Positions 1 through 11,766 of a stretch of 64,000 bases of DNA are shown piece by piece; the stretch's first letter is position 1, and each line of letters opens with the position of its first letter. The translations under genes were made by a program, and so were the position numbers. The notes beneath the pieces are model-generated. The model ran no database searches, was not told the DNA's origin, and was given only the letters and a program-made list of their open reading frames with translations. The stretch comes from Pegoplata infirma (taxonomy: Eukaryota; Arthropoda; Insecta; Diptera; Anthomyiidae), in NCBI GenBank assembly GCA_963921195.1, contig OY992536.1, positions 1,798,001 through 1,862,000 of the forward strand, given 5' to 3'.

Positions 1-772
1 TATTGATGCAACATATGCGTTAGTGTGGCCCATCAACATATGGAAAAATACCAAGTATAACTCACAACTGAACGTACCTCAAAATATGATAGATGGCATC
101 GTAACGAACAATTTGCGCCAAATTTCAGCACTCTACAACGATTGGAAGGGGATGCTAACTTATCATAAGTGTTTGCAACCTCCAAAGAAAATTTTTTTAT
201 TGGAATCTTAAAAATAACCATATGGAATGCTAGCGTAACAAGAGCACATAATTCACATGTGGCCATTTTGTCCTAAGTTTGTCCTTAAACAAAAAAAAAT
301 ACATATTAAAAAAAGCGGAACCCTCCATTTCACTAAAACTGCTGTAACTCAAAAACTATGCGGACCATTAAGTTGCGATAAAGTTAATTTGAAAGGTAAT
401 ACAAATATCTTTAATTTGAGTATAACATCAAAAAATTTTTTTTTTGTTTTTTTCCTAATCGAAACTAAAATGTCCTTATTGTCCTTTGTAGGCAACCTTA
501 GAACAAAATGGCCATATGTGACTTATTTGCACTTGTAGCGATACCATTCCATGTAGTAATTTTTAGGATTGGAAATTTTTTTTTTTTTAGATTTCTTCGG
601 AGGTTGCAAACACATGTGATCAGTTAGCATCCCCTTCTAATCGACGTAGGGTGCTGAAATTTGGCTCAAAATATTAGTTACGATACCATCTTTAATTTTT
701 TAAGGTACGTTGACCTGTAGCGAAGCAAAAGGAATTTTGGGCCACCCTAATATGCATGCAACTAGTGAATAT
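1..772. repeat. Foldback/palindromic repeat cut by the window edge
   Basis: Roughly 1-330 and 440-772 are inverted copies of each other. The outer left sequence TGATGCAACATATGCGTTAG is matched in reverse near 745-770, and the ATTGGAAGGGGATGCTAACT region near 140-165 is matched in reverse near 615-640. The ORFs inside are only possible because the arms mirror each other, and they look non-coding. Family not recognised; the true left end may lie outside the window. Confidence 0.65.
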
Positions 773-779
773 TTTATTT

Positions 780-1573
780 TTTTATACCCTCCACTCTAGT
801 GATAGAGGGTATATATAAGTTTGTCATTCCATTTGTAACACCTCGAAATATTGGTCTAAGACCCCAGAAAGTCTATATATTCATGATACTCGATCGATTT
901 TAAGACGATCTAGAGATGTCCATCCGTCTGTCTGTTGAAAACACGCTAAATTTTGAAAGACTTTACGGAGGCTCCTGAAGTTTGGCATATATGTTGGGCA
1001 TTTACCTTGTCAGGTTTGTATTGCAATCCAGCGAAATCGGTACAGTGGTCAAAAGTTATGAGCAAAAGACTGAATTTTTCGTGAATTGACGAGATAAAAA
1101 ACACGCTTACTTTCTGAGGATGCTAAAGCTTGCCATATATATGTATTTGTCGTTCCCCTGCCCTGATTCGTATTGAATTTCAGTCAAATCGGTTCAGTGG
1201 TTCAAAAGTTATTAGCCAAAGCGTGAATTCCAGATTAGTTTCACCTTAAATTCACGTGTTGAAAACCCGTTAAAGAGTTTTTAAAAACATTGGTAAGTCA
1301 CAAAAATAATTTACAACGTATTTTTGTCACTCAAAAATATTTTTACACTAAAAAATACACTCGAAAAAAAATTTTACACTCAAAAAAAAAAAATTAGTAA
1401 ATTAATTTTTTTTTTTTCAAAAATTACTAAAAAAAAAAGTTTTTTTACACAAATTAAAATATTTTTAATATATTTTCGCGTTAGAAAATTTACTATCACT
1501 TAAAAAGGGCATTGTGGAGGGTATTCATAGATTCGGCTAACAATAAGCCGAATTTAACTTTTCTACTTGTTTT
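780..1573 (+). mobile_element. mini-me/DINE-1-like (Helentron-associated) element
   Basis: It starts with a stem-loop built from TATACCCTCCACT and GAGGGTAT, followed by the common dispersed block TTTGTCATTCC...GTAACACCTCGAAATAT and a short GTCC/GTCT tract (917-935). It ends with GGAGGGTAT, a hairpin (ATTCGGC...GCCGAAT) and CTACTTGTTTT. The order of 5' stem-loop, GTCY tract and 3' hairpin matches what is known of the mini-me/DINE-1 class of non-autonomous fly elements. No protein is encoded. Confidence 0.7.
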
Positions 1574-3093
1574 TATATGGAGTTTGGCAGATTTTCACGT
1601 GAAAAACGAGCAACTTAGCTTAATGATAAAATAGCAAAACCATGTGGCATCTCAATTTGTATTTGTGATCAATTATAAATTAATGTGTAGTCATTAACTT
1701 TTCCTGGTTTATTTATATTTATTCGCCAGTTTATTTCTTTTATTCTTTTTTTGTTTTATTTTATGTTTTTTTTTTCTCTCTCTCTTTCTCTTATACATAT
1801 TCTTCTAATGCCGTTACACTTTAAAATGACATTTCACATGATGATATTTTTTGTTATTGTAAACAAATTGAAATGACAATAAGGATGTTGCACAAAATTA
1901 AATAAAAACGTTACCTTGATTTTAACAAAAATAAATAAATAAAAAAAATTAATTTAAGAAATTTTCCCACATACAAAAGTACACTAAAGAACTTGAAATT
2001 TTGTTTCTTTAGTTTGTATCTCTACAATAAAAACAAATTCGTTCGTTCGTTCTTGATAAATGTCAAATAAAGGTCAATGATTTTCTACAGCTGCGATAGT
2101 GCGTGGAATGCGTTCCATCGTTGTTCGTAGATTTTCATAAAATTCTGTATTTAAGAAAGTTTAATTATCTCTCTTTTATTTTTGCCAAAACACTTTTATT
2201 AAATATTAAATTTAATATTATTATTTTTTACACGTAAAATTTTTCATTATTAACAATATGTTTAGCCCAGTAGATTAATTTGTATACATATTTTTCTTTT
2301 TAATCTTTAATTCGTTTTTATTTTTAATATCTGTATTTATTTAGAGCATATTTTTACTTTATTTTTATTATTTTGTTCACTTATTTTATTTGCTTTTTTT
2401 TGTAATTTTCAATTCAGATTTTTTTTAAATAAATTTTTATCACCTTTTAGAACCTGCAGCCACCACCAAACAACAACAAAACAAATTTAAAAATATTTTT
2501 TTCTTTCCGTCAAACAATTGACTTCGACTTCTCAATTGATATAAAAGACCAAGTGTATTAAAAAAGTCTGTTGTCTTTAGCAGAGACCCCAAAAAGTGTA
2601 CATTTGGTACTTGTATATCATACTATTATACAAAAAAAAAACATGTGTATACGTTTTGCTGTTCTCTTATTTATGCCAATCAGCCAACAACCAAAAATAA
2701 AAAGAAATTTTTGGGTTTTCGAATTCCTGTTCTTCTATTTATTAGTTTATGCCTGTTTTACCGGCATCTCACAGTGTACCAGCAATCGTGTTGCATTGAG
2801 AGTTTCTTGTTCTGGGTAAATGAGCAAGAGAGAAAAAGTGAATGTTACCAATGTTTAAGTCGCACTGTAGATACCCTACGCTCAAAAAAAAAAATAACTC
2901 TGTTAAATTACAGGGAAAACTCTGCTATTTTACAGAGTTTACAGACCCTGGTAACACTGTGCTACACAAAAAATATACACGGGTTCTGATATGAAAATTA
3001 TAATTGGCCGAAACTTATATTAGTTCGCATATTACGACAATGAACAGAAACTGTAAATCGCTTCGGCAGAAAATGTATGGTCGTTGAAGGGTT
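1574..3093. other. AT-rich sequence without a recognisable gene
   Basis: Poly-A/T runs dominate. A pyrimidine-rich tract lies near 1765-1790. A small imperfect hairpin near 2884-2962 is built around ACTCTGTTAAATTACAG and ACTCTGCTATTTTACAGAGT. The open frames at 2571-2989 lack a signal peptide, known motifs or codon structure and are treated as chance. Confidence 0.5.
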
Positions 3094-4177
3094 AAGAGGT
3101 AAAACTCATGTCTTTCAAACAAAACCAAAAAATAGAAATTCCATTGTACAATAGGGTGCACTATAGGGAATTTTCTGGTATTTTCTGGCCAAAACTCCAA
3201 AAAAAAAAAAATTGACAAGTTTATTTGGCGGTAAGTCTTAAGGCTCTGTATAAAAAATTGGCATGATCTGGCCTAATAAATCGTGTTTTTAATGCAATTT
3301 TGTAATATAATTTTGTCAATAATTTTTACATCCACGCCCACAAAAGGGGGCGGGCAAAAAAATAATTTTTCTAGTGCCTTTGGTCCAAGTGCAGGGCTTT
3401 GAACTTCTTGTGGCGTATTTTTTTTTAATTTTTAAGCAAATGTACAAAAAAAATGTAAAATATGGGATTTTGCGTAGCTAGACTAAGTTATTTAAGGGGA
3501 GCTTTTTTCCACATGTTCCAATTTTGCCCATTTACGAACTTGAACATCGTAAGACTATAAGACATATTCGTGCCATACATCATGCGGCTAGCTCTTTTGG
3601 TTTGGACAGCATCGTGCATTCCCCAGACAGTCAGACCGAAAGACGGTCGGACGGACATCACTAAATATCTTTTCCCCATGGAGCCGCATGGCTTAGCGGA
3701 TGAATACATCTTACTCACAAAGAGTTTCCCAATACCTTATAGAGATATGGGAGTATGCAATTATATGCAAAAAAAGTAGCAGTCCACAAATATATTTGGT
3801 TTAAAATAGAAAAAAAATAATTAAATAGAAAAATTAAAAAAATACATAAATCAACATTTTAAACCTGTACTTTGTACAAAATATATTTATTTTCTCTATT
3901 GATAATTGAAATTAATTTCAAATGATTTTAATACAGGATTTTAAGTACGTTAATTTTGTAATAAGTTATGTTCTCCAAAATTAAAAAAAAAAATAATAAA
4001 AAATTAAATTTTGTTTTTGACGCCTCCGTACTAGCGGTAAAAGAGTTTGGTGTACAAAAATATGTGTGCTAGCTTACTTTTATATAGTTTACTGTATAAT
4101 GGCATCCGAAAAAAAATTTTTTGAACACATCAAAAATGGACTTTTGGCCAACAATTCCTTATAAATTCCCTATAGTG
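3094..4177. repeat. Degenerate dispersed repeats including a reversed mini-me-like fragment
   Basis: Bases 3326-3700, read on the minus strand, resemble the middle of the elements at 54416 and 52140 (the GTTCAAAGTCCTGCATTTGG region, the CGCCCCC block, a GTCCGTCC tract and AGCTAGACTC-like text). Bases 3094-3160 are similar to 17758-17815. CACTATAGGGAATTT at 3160 is repeated in reverse at 4163-4177, next to the foldback that follows. No coding capacity. Confidence 0.5.
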
Positions 4178-6039
4178 GGGTGGCTCGTTTTTGGGCTTTT
4201 CTCTCTGATCAAATTCTAATACCCGCCAAAAGTGTCGGTCCCCTAAGGGTAACTCACATGCAAAATATCACTCCGATCGGAGTTTATCTTCTGTCTCCAC
4301 TTTGAGTCTCAAAATTGGGGTTTTTGCAAAAAAGGACTTTTATAAAAAAAAAAAAAAAATTTTAAGTTTCTTTATAAAATAATTAAAAAAATATATTTTT
4401 GTATAATATTTGATCGTAAATACTTAATTATGAATTTTAAAGATTTTACGGTATCATTAACCCGTTCAAACTTGATACCAAAAAAATGGCATGATTTTGG
4501 GGGCCTTCTTAAAACACCTTTTTTCAAAATTTGAAAATTTTATTAAAAAAAAAAATTTAAATATACCATTTTTTCTTTCTGAATTCATTAAGAATACCTT
4601 GGAGAAGAAAAATGTGAAATATGGCGGATATCCGTCGAGCCACTTTTCGGGAATCGCGGGGGGATGTTAGCGGATTTCAAGGAAATGTTGGTTTTATCAA
4701 TAATTTGGATTAATAAAATCTTATAAATTTAATTTTTGTGCAAATTAACGTTTTTTTGGTGTCGTGGCATTCTATTATATAACTTTAAGCCTGTCATAAA
4801 ATCTTACAGATCTAGGACGTCTTAAACCCACATTGGCTGGGGGTCAAAAATAACCCCCGCGGAAAATTTGAAGTTTAGAGCTTAAATTTTGTGCTATAAA
4901 CAAGTATAAAACGGCTTTTATGTTTTTTACCCCAACTATTATTTCGTAATAATATATTATCTTTAAAAAATCGTTAACCCAACTTGGTAGGGGGTCAAAA
5001 ATGACCCATTCAATAAAAAGTATATATTTTTTCATATAAAATTAATTTGTGGCAATATATTAGATAACTTTATATCCGCCCTTAAATCTCTCATATTTAA
5101 GGTATCTTTAACCCATATTGGCCAGGAGTCAAAAATGACCCCGACAAAAACTTTTAGGCATAGTGCTTGAATTTTTTTATATCAACAAAATATATATTTT
5201 TTATTGAATGGGTCATTTTTGACCCCCTACCAAGAAGGGTTAACGATTTTTTTAAAGATAATATAATAATACGAAATAATAGTTGGGGTAAAAAACACAA
5301 AAACCGTTTTATACTTGTTTATAGCACAAAAATTTAGCTCTAAACTTCAAATTTTCCGCTGGGTCATTTTTGACCCCCAGCCAATATGGGTTTAAGACGT
5401 CCTAGATCTGTAAGATTTCATGACAGACTTAAAGTTATATAATAGAATGCCACGATACCAAAAAACCGTTAATTTGCACAAAAATGAAATTTTTAAGATT
5501 TTATTAATCCAAATTATTGCTAAAACCAACATTTCCTTGAAATCCGCTAACTTCCCCCCGGGATTCCCAAAAAGTGGCTCGACGGATATCCGCCATATTT
5601 CACATTTTTCTTCTCCAAAGTGTTCTTAATAAATTCAGAAAGAAAAAATGGTATATTTAAAATTTTTTTTAAATAAAATTTTCAAATTTTGAAAAAAGGT
5701 GTTTTGAGAACGCCCCCAAAATCATGCCATTTTTTTGGTATCAAGTTTGAACGGGTTAATGATACCGTAAAATCTTTAAATTTCATATTTAAGTATTTAC
5801 AATCAAATATTATACAAAAATAATTTTTTAATTATTTTAATAAAAAACCTTAAATTTTTTTTATTTTTTTTTTAAGAAGTCCTTTTTTGCGAAAACCCTA
5901 ATTTTGAGGCTCAAAGTGGAGACAGAAGATAAACTCCGATCGGAGTGATATTTTGCATGTGAGTTACCCTTAGGGGACCGACACTTTTGGCGGGTATTAG
6001 AATTTGATCCGAGAGAAAAGCCCAAAAACGAGCCACCCT
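4178..6039. repeat. Large foldback element with long inverted arms
   Basis: The left arm 4178-5035 is mirrored by 5190-6039 at high identity. Both outer ends read GGTGGCTCGTTTTTGGGCTT. Inside, a short unit repeats every 135-150 bp, each copy holding the palindrome GGGTCAAAAATGACCC (about 4838, 4989, 5124, 5208, 5361). Internal tandem repeats within terminal inverted repeats are typical of Foldback-type elements. The ORFs it contains are not convincing. No target duplication could be assigned. Confidence 0.75.
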
Positions 6040-6059
6040 ATTGTACAACAATAAAGGTA

Positions 6060-6515
6060 CACCCAGAAAAGTTTTACAGTAACTATTTTACGGTTATTCA
6101 AAAAGTTTTTAGTTAAAGTTGTTTTAAACGTTTTATCGTTTGTTTTTCAAGGAATCTAAAATATTGAACGATTTAAACAGTTGTTAAAAAAATGAACTAA
6201 AAACTTTACGGAAAAATATTTTTATCTGTTAAATTATTTCCGACTGATTATACCGTATAATTTTACAGAAGTACGGATTTTGTAGTTTGTTATTCAAAAA
6301 AAATATTTTTACTTCACAAAATAAAAAATTGTAAACAGTTAAAATAACGGAAATATCATTTGTTTTTACGGAATATCTAGTCATTTAATAACGTTTAAAA
6401 ATAACTGAAATAGTATGTTGTTTTAAATGAAATATAAGTAGTCCGTTTTTTAAAAGGAAAAACGATTATTTTAAACGTTTTTTCAGTTGAATTTACTTAC
6501 AAAATATTTTGAGTG
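6060..6515. mobile_element. TA-flanked MITE, 456 bp
   Basis: It begins CACCCAGAAAAG after TA (6058-6059) and ends CAAAATATTTTGAGTG before TA (6516-6517). The right end is the same as that of the insertion at 43951-44699, which supports a family. No protein is encoded. Confidence 0.6.
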
Positions 6516-6660
6516 TATAATTTTTTAAAGTTTTAATTTCAGAATTTAAATTTTTCAACACATTTGCTAATAAAAAATTTACTAAACGAAGTGATCTAAA
6601 AACTATTAGGACTTCCGTACTCTGTGGACTCCAACCAACCCTCCATTTAACGGAGGAGGA

Positions 6661-6942
6661 TGTATATAAGTTTGTCATTCCGTTTGTAACTCATTGAAAT
6701 ATCGGTCTGGCATAATAATAATATGAATGGGGGTTATGACTGAAAATGTTTCGGTCGTAGCCCCATTATGGAAGGGACATAATCCCCATTGGTATTATGG
6801 ATGTATATAAGTTTGTCATTCCGTTTGTAACTCATTGAAATATCGGTCTGGTATAATAATATGAATGGGGGTTATGGCTGAAAATGTTTCGGTCGTAGCC
6901 CCAACATGGAAGGAACATAATCCCCATTGGTATTATGTCCGT
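6661..6942. repeat. Two-copy tandem duplication, period 141 bp
   Basis: TGTATATAAGTTTGTCATTC begins at 6661 and again at 6802, and both copies continue through GGGGGTTATG and CATAATCCCCATTGGTATTATG. The first half is the 5' block of the mini-me-like elements. The second half resembles the degenerate ATTATGG/CCCCAT repeats at 11950-12165. Confidence 0.75.
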
Positions 6943-8614
6943 TTTGGAAAGGGTCGAAATCCCCAAAACAAATATGAGTTTGACCATAAAATATTCGGTC
7001 ATATTTAAATTATTGTTTCTGTAAAGACAGTCGAGCTCAGGCTCTAATTATAATTATGTATTATAATTTTTTGTATTTGTTATATATGGTTTTGAATTGA
7101 GAAAAGTGTGAAAGAAAAATTTTAATTTTTCTAAAAATTTATTTCCATTTCCGTTACGGGGATAATATCCGTTGGTATTATTTCCTGTCACCATTTTTCT
7201 AACAACCCAAACAAAAAATTATTTTTTTTAAAAACAGTAAAAGAAATCCGCATTTTTTAACCTCCAATTCTTTTGACCACCAAAAGGGTAGCAAAGGGGT
7301 TCCAATGTGACAAAATTGCTTTTTGTTCTTCGTCCGAAAATCGTATAGATGGGAACTTACAATGAGCACGCAACCAAAAAAGACAGCTTACAACAAATTA
7401 TAACAGTTAAAAGGGATTATATTTTTTAGAAAATACAGGTGTTTTTTCGAAATGCTGATTTGCTTACAACATTTTTCGAACATTACGGTAAAAAATCATC
7501 TCTGTTTTTGGTTAATAACGTTTTTGTATTGAATAGGTTTGTATGATAGTTTAATATCTTATTCAAAATAAACTAAAAATAAATTTAAAGAGAGAAGTTG
7601 CGTGTGACATTTTTTCCGTTGCGTGTTCCATTCAAATTTAATGTTTGTATATGTCTCAAATTGAATTTTGTCACATTAGAAAGCTTTTTGCCAAACCAAT
7701 TAACACTTATTAAAGCCTAGGATCAAAGGGAATTCACTATATAGAGATGCCGTTGTGACAAAATTCAATTTGGCACACATGCTTAAAACTTTTCGCTCAA
7801 ACAAAAATCGGGTTCAGTATTTCTAAAAACACCAGTACTTTCTAAAAAATTACGATTATAATCCCTTCTTAACTTTTATAGTCTGTTATAATTTGTTGTA
7901 AGCTATCCTTTACACTGAGGAAAAAAAATATTTAAATCAAATATGTTCACGTTTATTTTAAGTATGCTTCATATTTTTGGAAAAATTTTAGTTTTAATAT
8001 TGTTTTTGATTGATTATAACAAAACATGTTTGTTTTAAAATTGCATACAATTTTGATTTAAAATTGATCACTTTAAATGTAATATGCTGTCATTAAAAGT
8101 CGTTAAAAATTTGAAAAAATCTTATTCAAATATTTGTATTAAAAACAATATTTTTCGTGGTTATTTTAAAGTTGAACAATTTTGTTTTTTGACATTTAAA
8201 GTTTTTTTTTAAGAAATATAGTAAAGTTGGACAATTTTATTTTAAGTAGATACAATATTAAAATATTGTTTCATTAAAAAAGACGTAAATTTTTTCACAT
8301 CTCTAAATGTGACGATTTTTAAGTGAAATTAATTAAATGAATTAAAGTAAAATTAAAAAACTAAAGTGAAATAGAAAATTATTAACAACACAAACAAAAA
8401 TAAAACTGAAAAAGTAAAAAACCAGTGAAAAAAATAAAGACAGAGAAAACGAGGAGAGGATGTATTTATGTAATTGGCAGAAAATGAAAACTTTAGTTTT
8501 TTATATATGGCATATATTAAAAACTAAAGTTATTAATCTAAATGTGTTTGTTTTTAATTTTTGATATTTAATTACATTTGTTGTAATTAGATTTAGTGCT
8601 ACAATTAGGGTAGA

Positions 8615-8712
8615 AGTACATCCAAGGCTTTGGCTTTGATTTTTTTATGTACATATAGCAAAAACCAAAGCCAACAAGCAATATTTAAGGCCAAAGCCTT
8701 GGATGTAATTCT
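8615..8712. repeat. Short perfect-stem hairpin
   Basis: TACATCCAAGGCTTTGGC (8618 onward) pairs with GGCCAAAGCCTTGGATGTA (about 8690-8708). An inner CTTTGGCTTTG / CAAAAACCAAAGCC pairing competes with it. It could be a tiny MITE or a precursor-like hairpin; no function can be read. Confidence 0.6.
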
Positions 8713-8974
8713 ATTTGGTACAATTAGAGAAGTGTTAATTTTTTTGCTGTGTTATTAAAAAATATTGTAAAAACAATTTAAAAATAAAAAAAAAACTAAT
8801 ACAAAAATGTGTATTGTTTTATTTTAAATTTCATAACTTTTAGGTAAGTAAAAAGCTGCAAAAAACATCTTAATTTTAAAATGTTGTCTACTAATCGTGT
8901 CATGTTAAAAACAACTAGAAACATATTTAAATTAAATAAAAACAAACTTTGTTCTATTTCGTCACTGTTTTATA

Positions 8975-9496
8975 CTACCTCCGTCCCAAAATAATCTTAA
9001 CATTTCTATATTTTGGATGGGATTATGGAGGATTTTTTGAAATAGCTTTGTTTTCTTTGTTAATACATATCGGGACATATCAATAATTTATAAATTCTTT
9101 ATAGCTTTGCAATTTTTCATTTCACGTGCAAAATGGATTCAACAAACTGCATCCAGATAAATGAGACAACTTGTTTTCGACGTTACAAACAGGCATGGTG
9201 CCCACTATGGTCGAAAAGATGAAAATAATTACAAAATGCGGCGTATGAAATAAGAAATTTTACTCTAGAGGCCCTTTTAACGGTTTTTAATAAATGCATT
9301 ATGGATGCAATTGGGACATCTTTCAAATATTTTTAATTAATTTTGTTACAATTTTAGTACACGAGATTAGTATAAGATTGTTTTTTTAACTTTATCTTGT
9401 ATTATTTCAACTAAAACACTGCTTAATAAAATGTAAAGTTTATTTTGGGACAAAAAAATCTATAGAAATGTTAAGAATATTTCGGGACGGAGTTAG
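8975..9496. mobile_element. Stowaway-like MITE, 522 bp
   Basis: Terminal inverted repeats begin CTACCTCCGTCCCAAAATAA and, reversed, CTAACTCCGTCCCGAAATAT, and continue through AACATTTCTAT. TA flanks both ends (8973-8974, 9497-9498). The CTCCGTCCCAAAATAA terminus with a TA duplication resembles the Stowaway branch of Tc1/mariner MITEs. No transposase is visible. Confidence 0.75.
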
Positions 9497-9614
9497 TATT
9501 TAATTTAAAGTTGTTTCTGTTTGATTTTAATATTTTTTTTTCTTAGTGTATGGTTGCATGCTCGTCGTAATCCGGGAGAAGAACAAAAAGCAATTTTGTC
9601 ACAATGAAACCCCT

Positions 9615-10550
9615 CTGTCTAATTATCTATGAGTTAGAGTGGGTTTTAAATGCTTATACAAAAGAAATAGGCAAGTCCATGGAACTCAGACTTAAAATAG
9701 TCCATTGTACCTTAAAAATCTATCTATAGTTGAAGTATGAATGTGGAAAAAGGTCTTATATCCATAAGTATAAAAACAAAATAGTTTTTGTCTAAATACT
9801 ATGGGGGATTTTGATAATCTTTCCATTTTTTAAGTCAAACTTGAGAATTTTATGGTAAGAAACTTATATCATAAATTGTGTGAATTTCTGTTCTTTGAGG
9901 TTATGGTCTGGCCCTAAATTTATTTTCCACAAAATGAAATTTTGGTTTTTCCAAAAAAATTATTTTGGTCGAAAAAAGCTTTCTATTTCATTGTACGAAA
10001 AAAAACTTAAGGCCAATCTTAAACCTAAAAGAACAATTTCACAGGTATATTTCTGGTATGGGTTGGACACTTTTTCCGGATAGCCGCTTCCGATCAGAGG
10101 AAAAAGTGTAAAAACTGTCCATCCAAATATGTACTGCATATATGAACATTAAAACGTAAATTTTTTAAAAACGTTAACTATTCGATACTATCAACTCATT
10201 ATGTGTAGCTAACTAGTTCTCATTTTATAACTTTGTTAAAGAAAGCCGGTAAAAAACAAGTATGAATTCGTTAGTACGTTGTAGATACATGCGTTCAATG
10301 TCAAATCAAAGGCACCAGGCACCACAACAAAATTTGGGTGGGTTTGGTTCATGTTGTTAAATATACATAAGTATACGTATACGTATTGCCAACGAGTTTG
10401 TACTTAAACTCCACATCCACATATTTCTTTGCGTGCGAACTAGGGATGCCAAACGGTAAATACCGAAATGCTGGGACTTTTTTTTTGTTAAGTAGATAAA
10501 TCCCGTGTACGGGAACATTTAACGATACCACCGTTACTTTTGAATAATAA
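9615..10550. other. No recognisable gene or element
   Basis: AT-rich sequence. A small inverted pair, ACACTTTTTCC (10069) and GGAAAAAGTGT (10099), surrounds 10080. ORF 9880-10083 has no recognisable features. Confidence 0.4.
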
Positions 10551-11766
10551 CACTGCGGAACACTAAAAAATAAACAAGAGTTACGACCATCATTTCTATA
10601 TATTTCGGACATGCTGAATCGAATGGCGTACTCCGTTTTTCGATGTATGGTACAGTTTTCTTGCAAAATGTCGTTAAAGATTTGCTGATTTCGAGCCAGT
10701 TTTTCAACAAAAAAATTTACAAAGTTAATGATTTTTAAATTGTATGGCATGGAAAATAAAGATATGACTTGTAGCAATATTTCTTATGCCAAATTGGTTT
10801 AAAGCTTTTCATCTTAAGCCCTTCAATTCGCGAATTTATTGATTTTTTGAGGTTTTCGCGAAATTAACCGCCAAGTTGGTCTTTGATTAAGAACTTGCTT
10901 TTAGTGAACCAAAAAGGCATCCCTAACAATACGAATAATGGACAAAAAGCAGCTATGTTATATGGACCATCATGATGAAAATCGCGAAAAACCGTTTTTT
11001 TGTATATGCCAGCATCACTTTACGAGATGATTTAAGACTCCACCTTTTAGTATATAATGTGGGATTCTTAAACAATTAACTGACCAAAAATTTAGCCAAA
11101 AAAGTTTTCATTTGCAAAAGTTATCTTAACAGAAATTATAATTATTGTAGGGTTAACACTGAAATAATAGTTTTTGTTAAGATAACTTTTGCAAATGAAA
11201 ACTTTTTTGACTAAATTTTTGGTCAGTTAATTGTTTAAGAATCCCACATTATATACTAAAAGGTGGAGTCTTAAATCATCTCGTAAAGTGATGCTGGCAT
11301 ATACAAAAAAACGGTTTTTCGCGATTTTCATCATGATGGTCCATATAACATAGCTGCTTTTTGTCCATTATTCGTATTGTTAGGGATGCCTTTTTGGTTC
11401 ACTAAAAGCAAGTTCTTAATCAAAGACCAACTTGGCGGTTAATTTCGCGAAAACCTCAAAAAATCAATAAATTCGCGAATTGAAGGGCTTAAGATGAAAA
11501 GCTTTAAACCAATTTGGCATAAGAAATATTGCTACAAGTCATATCTTTATTTTCCATGCCATACAATTTAAAAATCATTAACTTTGCAAATTTTTTTGTT
11601 GAAAAACTGGCTCGAAATCAGCAAATCTTTAACGACATTTTGCAAGAAAACTGTACCATACATCGAAAAACGGAGTACGCCATTCGATTCAGCATGTCCG
11701 AAATATATAGAAATGATGGTCGTACCTCTTGTTTTCTAAAACAGTGGTCACTTTTGTCACGCAGTG
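10551..11766. mobile_element. Palindromic element with CACTGCG ends
   Basis: Both ends read CACTGCG inward. The arms 10551-11145 and 11165-11766 are near-perfect inverted copies with a spacer of roughly 20 bp. Each arm, read toward its outer end, keeps the same 60-odd residue reading frame (10777 down, 11529 up), starting MLQVISLFSMPYNLKIINF and rich in Asn and Glu. The arms may derive from a transposase gene, but the family is not established. The opposite arm strand contains a KRFFCICQHHF-like stretch weakly reminiscent of a THAP zinc finger, which would fit the P superfamily; this is speculative. Confidence 0.65.

Larger units (their letters stand above)
7913..9548. mobile_element. Non-autonomous element nested in the palindromic MITE
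   Basis: It starts CACTGAGGAAAAAAAATATT and ends AATATTTTTTTTTCTTAGTG, an imperfect terminal inverted repeat, with TA on both sides (7911-7912, 9549-9550). The mirrored host arm shows uninterrupted sequence at this point. The interior is AT-rich and non-coding apart from the hairpin at 8615 and the further insertion at 8975. Confidence 0.7.
7295..9614. mobile_element. Palindromic MITE carrying nested insertions
   Basis: Left arm 7295-7460 (AGGGGTTCCAATGTGACAAA onward) is mirrored by 7800-7910 plus 9551-9614. The right arm is interrupted exactly where the element at 7913-9548 sits. CAAAATTCAATTTG-type subrepeats near 7650 and 7755 also recur at 12190-12220. No coding capacity. Confidence 0.65.

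Noticed and set aside
2571..2989. Possible small gene(s) at 2.6-3.0 kb
   Set aside because: Two overlapping frames of similar length with no conserved motif, signal peptide or splice context.
10349..10777. 142-codon gene on the minus strand
   Set aside because: It runs through the arm of a palindromic element and out across its end; only the mirrored part is shared with the other arm.
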